Below, one piece after another: positions 61,541 to 64,000 of a stretch of DNA of 64,000 nucleotides. Source of the DNA: an uncultured Ruminiclostridium sp. (GTDB lineage: Bacteria > Bacillota > Clostridia > Oscillospirales > Ruminococcaceae). The DNA lies in NCBI GenBank assembly GCA_910579265.1, contig CAJTTE010000004.1, forward strand, positions 16,888 through 80,887, written 5' to 3'. Every line of letters starts with the position of its first letter. Position 1 is the stretch's first letter. Position numbers and translations under genes: made by a program. Under the pieces are notes generated by a model. That model saw nothing but the letters and a program-made list of their open reading frames with translations, searched no databases and was not told where the DNA came from.

Positions 61541-62032
61541 ATGAAAAAGGTAGCGATCATTATGGGAAGCGACAGCGATCTGCCGGTTGTCGGAAAGGCG
61601 GCGGATATGCTTGAAGAGTACGGTATACCTTTTACCGTAAGAGTGATGTCGGCGCACCGCTGCCCTGAAAGGGTGGCGGAATTTTCCCGGAATGCCGAGA
61701 GTGACGGCTACGGGGTTATCATTGCGGCGGCGGGAATGGCTGCGCACCTGGCGGGAGCCGTTGCGGCAAATACTACCCTTCCGGTTATCGGAATCCCGAT
61801 AAAATCGGGGATGGAGGGCCTTGACGCTCTTCTTTCGACGGTTCAGATGCCCTCGGGTATCCCCGTAGCGACCGTTGGGATAAACAATGCAAAAAATGCG
61901 GCGCTTCTGGCGATCCAAATACTTGCTCTTTCCGATCCGGATCTGTCCGCTACGCTTAAGCAGATGAGGGTCAAGATGCGTGAAGAGGTCGCGGCAAAGG
62001 ATGAAAAGCTTCAAAAGGACATGGGAAAGTAA
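61541..62032 (+). CDS. purE: N5-carboxyaminoimidazole ribonucleotide mutase (PurE class I)
   Basis: The 163-residue protein has the PurE pattern: VAIIMGSDSDLPV at the N terminus, the RVMSAHRCPERV segment with the catalytic His, and IAAAGMAAHLAGAVAANTTLPVIGIPI. It converts N5-CAIR to CAIR in purine synthesis. ATG 61541 follows AAAGGA by 10 nt; a longer frame from 61493 is not supported. It heads a cluster with purC and purF. No purine riboswitch was recognised in its leader. Confidence 0.95.
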   Translation: MKKVAIIMGSDSDLPVVGKAADMLEEYGIPFTVRVMSAHRCPERVAEFSRNAESDGYGVIIAAAGMAAHLAGAVAANTTLPVIGIPIKSGMEGLDALLSTVQMPSGIPVATVGINNAKNAALLAIQILALSDPDLSATLKQMRVKMREEVAAKDEKLQKDMGK

Positions 62033-62208
62033 GGCGGAAGCCCTACCCGCTTACGGAAAGCTTATTCCTTGATCTCATTCATAATCAATTCAGCTCATTC
62101 AGCGAGGTCTCAACCGACGGTTGAAATATCCTTGCCGCTGTAAACACAGGTTATTGCCGACGGCGAGCTTTTGTGTTATGCTTTTTAACGGAAAGGATGT
62201 GACGCTTT

Positions 62209-63042
62209 ATGAATATCGCAGATACCGTGGGAGAAAAAATATACCGTCTCAGAAAGCAAAAGGGATTGACTCAGGAGCAGCTTGCAAAGGAAGCCGGCGT
62301 ATCTTATCAGGCGGTCAGCAAATGGGAAAACGGAGCCGCAGCGCCGGACATATCTCTTCTGCCCGTACTGGCGTCGATTTTTGAAACCGATATCGATTCT
62401 CTTTTGGGCTATGCGGCGGAAAAGAAGACTTCGGCTTATTATGAGGAGAGGTACAGAAAAAGCGGATACTATTGGGGTGTTAAGCCGTCTTTTATGTGCT
62501 TCGATATCCTGAAGCTCCTTCCTCCGGACAAGCCGCTAAGGCTTTTGGACGCAGGCTGCGGAGAAGGTAAGGATGCGGTTTTCTTCGCAAAAAACGGTTA
62601 CTGTGTTTCCGCTTTCGATATTACGGAATCTGGTGTTGAAAAGGCGAAGCGCCTTGCCGGAAGATACGGCGCGGATGTTGATTTTTTCCGCGCGGACATA
62701 TGTGACTATGTTCCGGATAAGGAGTTTGACGTTATTTTTTGCTCGGGAGTGCTGAATTATATTCCGGCTGATGCGCGAAGCAGAGTTGTTGAGAATTGGA
62801 AGAAGCACACTTCGGCAGGCGGATTGAATGCGGTAAACGTATTTGTGAAAAAACCGTTCATACCCGATGCTCCCGATAAAGAAAGGATTTCCAGCAGATG
62901 GAGATCCGGAGAGCTTTTCGGACTGTACGGCGACTGGCGCTTTGAGCGGTGCGAGGAAGTGATTTTTGACTGTGGCAGCGGAGGAGTTCCGCATAAGCAT
63001 TGCATGGATACGCTGATCGCAGTAAAAACCGACAGAATATAA
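62209..63042 (+). CDS. Xre-family HTH fused to a TehB-like SAM methyltransferase
   Basis: The 277-residue protein has an Xre HTH at residues 6-65 ([32 protein letters not shown]) and then a Rossmann methyltransferase (about 75-240) of the tellurite-resistance TehB type: [28 protein letters not shown] (motif I DAGCGEG, 114-120), [19 protein letters not shown]. So a DNA-binding domain and an SAM-dependent enzyme lie on one chain. The target and the methyl acceptor are unknown; it may sense SAM or a toxic metalloid. It is inserted between purE and purC in the same direction with gaps of 176 and 40 bp. The ATG follows GGAAAGGATGTG. Confidence 0.82.
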   Translation: MNIADTVGEKIYRLRKQKGLTQEQLAKEAGVSYQAVSKWENGAAAPDISLLPVLASIFETDIDSLLGYAAEKKTSAYYEERYRKSGYYWGVKPSFMCFDILKLLPPDKPLRLLDAGCGEGKDAVFFAKNGYCVSAFDITESGVEKAKRLAGRYGADVDFFRADICDYVPDKEFDVIFCSGVLNYIPADARSRVVENWKKHTSAGGLNAVNVFVKKPFIPDAPDKERISSRWRSGELFGLYGDWRFERCEEVIFDCGSGGVPHKHCMDTLIAVKTDRI

Positions 63043-63082
63043 CCGATCATATGATATACAAAAATTAAGGAGGAACTTTAAA

Positions 63083-63793
63083 ATGGAAAAGAAGGCACAG
63101 CTTTATGAAGGAAAGGCAAAGAAGGTTTTCGCAACGGAGGATCCAGATCTTGTTATCGTATCCTATAAGGATGACGCGACCGCTTTCAACGGAGAGAAAA
63201 AAGGAACTATAAGCGGCAAGGGCGTAGTAAACAATAAAATGACCAACTATATGTTCGGCTTGTTGGAAAAAGTGGGAGTGCCCACTCATCTGGTGGAGGA
63301 GCTTAACGACAGGGAAACCGTTGTAAAAAAGGTATCCATCGTTCCGCTTGAGGTTATTGTAAGAAATGTTGCGGCCGGAAGCTTTTCCAAGAGGATGGGC
63401 GTTGAAGAGGGAACGGCTCTTAAGTGCCCGATACTTGAGTTCAGTTATAAGAACGACGAGCTGGGCGATCCGTTTATCAACGATTATTATGCATTAGCGC
63501 TTGGTCTTGCCACAAAGGAAGAAATCGATACGATAACCAAATACACCTTTATGGTAAATGACTTTATGATCGAATTTTTCAAAAAGCTCAACATTGATCT
63601 TATCGACTTTAAAATCGAATTCGGAAAGACCTCCGACGGTAAAATCATACTGGCGGACGAAATATCACCGGATACCTGCCGCTTCTGGGATTCAACCACT
63701 CACGAGAAGCTGGACAAGGACCGCTTCCGCAGAGATATGGGAGGCGTTGAGGACGCATATGCGGAGATGATGAAGCGAGTATTCGGAAATTAA
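63083..63793 (+). CDS. purC: Phosphoribosylaminoimidazole-succinocarboxamide synthase (SAICAR synthetase)
   Basis: The 236-residue enzyme joins CAIR and aspartate using ATP. Family motifs are [16 protein letters not shown] with the KAK ATP-binding segment, [55 protein letters not shown] and [11 protein letters not shown]. Length is typical for bacterial PurC. The ATG follows AAGGAGG. It lies between the Xre-methyltransferase gene and purF. Confidence 0.96.
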   Translation: MEKKAQLYEGKAKKVFATEDPDLVIVSYKDDATAFNGEKKGTISGKGVVNNKMTNYMFGLLEKVGVPTHLVEELNDRETVVKKVSIVPLEVIVRNVAAGSFSKRMGVEEGTALKCPILEFSYKNDELGDPFINDYYALALGLATKEEIDTITKYTFMVNDFMIEFFKKLNIDLIDFKIEFGKTSDGKIILADEISPDTCRFWDSTTHEKLDKDRFRRDMGGVEDAYAEMMKRVFGN

Positions 63794-63916
63794 CGCATCA
63801 TATATCGGTGCAGTTTGAGCGATCCGCGTATGATACCGCGGTATTGCCCGGCAAATCCCGAAAGCGGTTTTGGCCGCGGATAAGGATTTTATTTTCTGAT
63901 AAAGAAAGGATTTATA
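63794..63916. other. Spacer between purC and purF
   Basis: About 120 bp with no clear terminator, so purF is likely to be read from the same transcript. Confidence 0.4.
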
Positions 63917-64000
63917 ATGGGCGGATTTTTTGGAGCAGCGTCTCATAACGATTGTATAAGCGACGTTTTCTTCGGAACGGATTACCATTCCCATCTGGGA
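63917..64000 (+). CDS. purF: Amidophosphoribosyltransferase, N-terminal fragment
   Basis: The first 28 codons (MGGFFGAASHNDCISDVFFG, then TDYHSHLG) match the N terminus of a clostridial type of amidophosphoribosyltransferase in which the leading Cys of the usual CGxxG is replaced by MGGFFG. The window ends here, so the rest is not seen. The ribosome site is AAAGAAAGG. It would catalyse the first step of purine synthesis, fitting its place after purE and purC. Confidence 0.78.
   Translation, partial: MGGFFGAASHNDCISDVFFGTDYHSHLG

Overview
The window looks like a chromosomal segment of a strictly anaerobic, low-to-mid GC Firmicute of the class Clostridia, most likely a gut or rumen Oscillospiraceae (Ruminococcus / Eubacterium siraeum-like). 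This rests on gene content (HydE and HydG for [FeFe]-hydrogenase, a Rex-type operator at an iron alcohol dehydrogenase, phenylacetate-CoA ligase, DUF4358 lipoproteins, an ECF sigma / 'IDDE..EA' anti-sigma type, and purE-purC-purF order), AGGAGG-type ribosome sites and low-GC intergenic DNA. No rRNA, tRNA, phage, transposase or CRISPR array was seen. The species assignment is an inference.

Layout: 0.2-1.8 kb, GH26 mannanase and a DUF4358 lipoprotein. 2.7-5.9 kb, LysR regulator, hexapeptide acetyltransferase and a PPP-type phosphatase homologue with a ruined active site. 6.7-9.5 kb, promoter-bearing 104-bp tandem repeats, then glycogen phosphorylase. 10.5-15.5 kb, a duplicated 'secreted protease-like gene + lipoprotein gene' region (two matrixin-like proteins with partner lipoproteins, an orphan third lipoprotein with a nonsense codon, then a decayed C39-like gene with an intact lipoprotein). 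15.7-20.3 kb, hydrogenase maturation (regulator, hydE, hydG) and a Rex-controlled alcohol dehydrogenase. 20.7-31.7 kb, clostripain-family lipoprotein, CheW-like protein, fucose-isomerase-fold enzyme, patatin, cyclophilin lipoprotein, Na+ symporter and PaaK. 31.7-33 kb, another decayed C39-like gene plus lipoprotein. 33.4-45 kb, three paralogous ECF sigma / membrane anti-sigma-like pairs with an EF-G paralogue and a glutamic-peptidase-fold secreted protein among them. 45.8-55.2 kb, housekeeping genes on the minus strand (rimI, LMW phosphatase, polA, ppk, a GNAT, pyrG). 56-60.5 kb, DUF4358 lipoprotein and a sugar ABC importer behind LacI-type operators. 61.5-64 kb, purine genes (purE, an Xre-methyltransferase fusion, purC, start of purF).

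The intergenic DNA is unusually full of short repeats: seven copies of a ~178-bp element with TTAAGGC termini (family A), eight of a ~160-215-bp element with TATCTGAAAA termini (family B), a 104-bp promoter / micro-ORF repeat (family C), a 111-bp tandem array with a hairpin (family D), a two-copy ~160-bp repeat (family E) and one ~139-bp palindromic element (family F).

The theme most likely to be new is the recurrent pairing of secreted peptidase-like genes with lipoprotein genes, and a lipoprotein domain that reappears in the extracytoplasmic part of an ECF-sigma partner protein. Several members have lost catalytic parts while the partner is kept. Two of the three sigma genes also appear to start at an ATA codon and the third carries a one-base frameshift in a homopolymer. 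All functions are deduced by reading the sequence; no database search was run.
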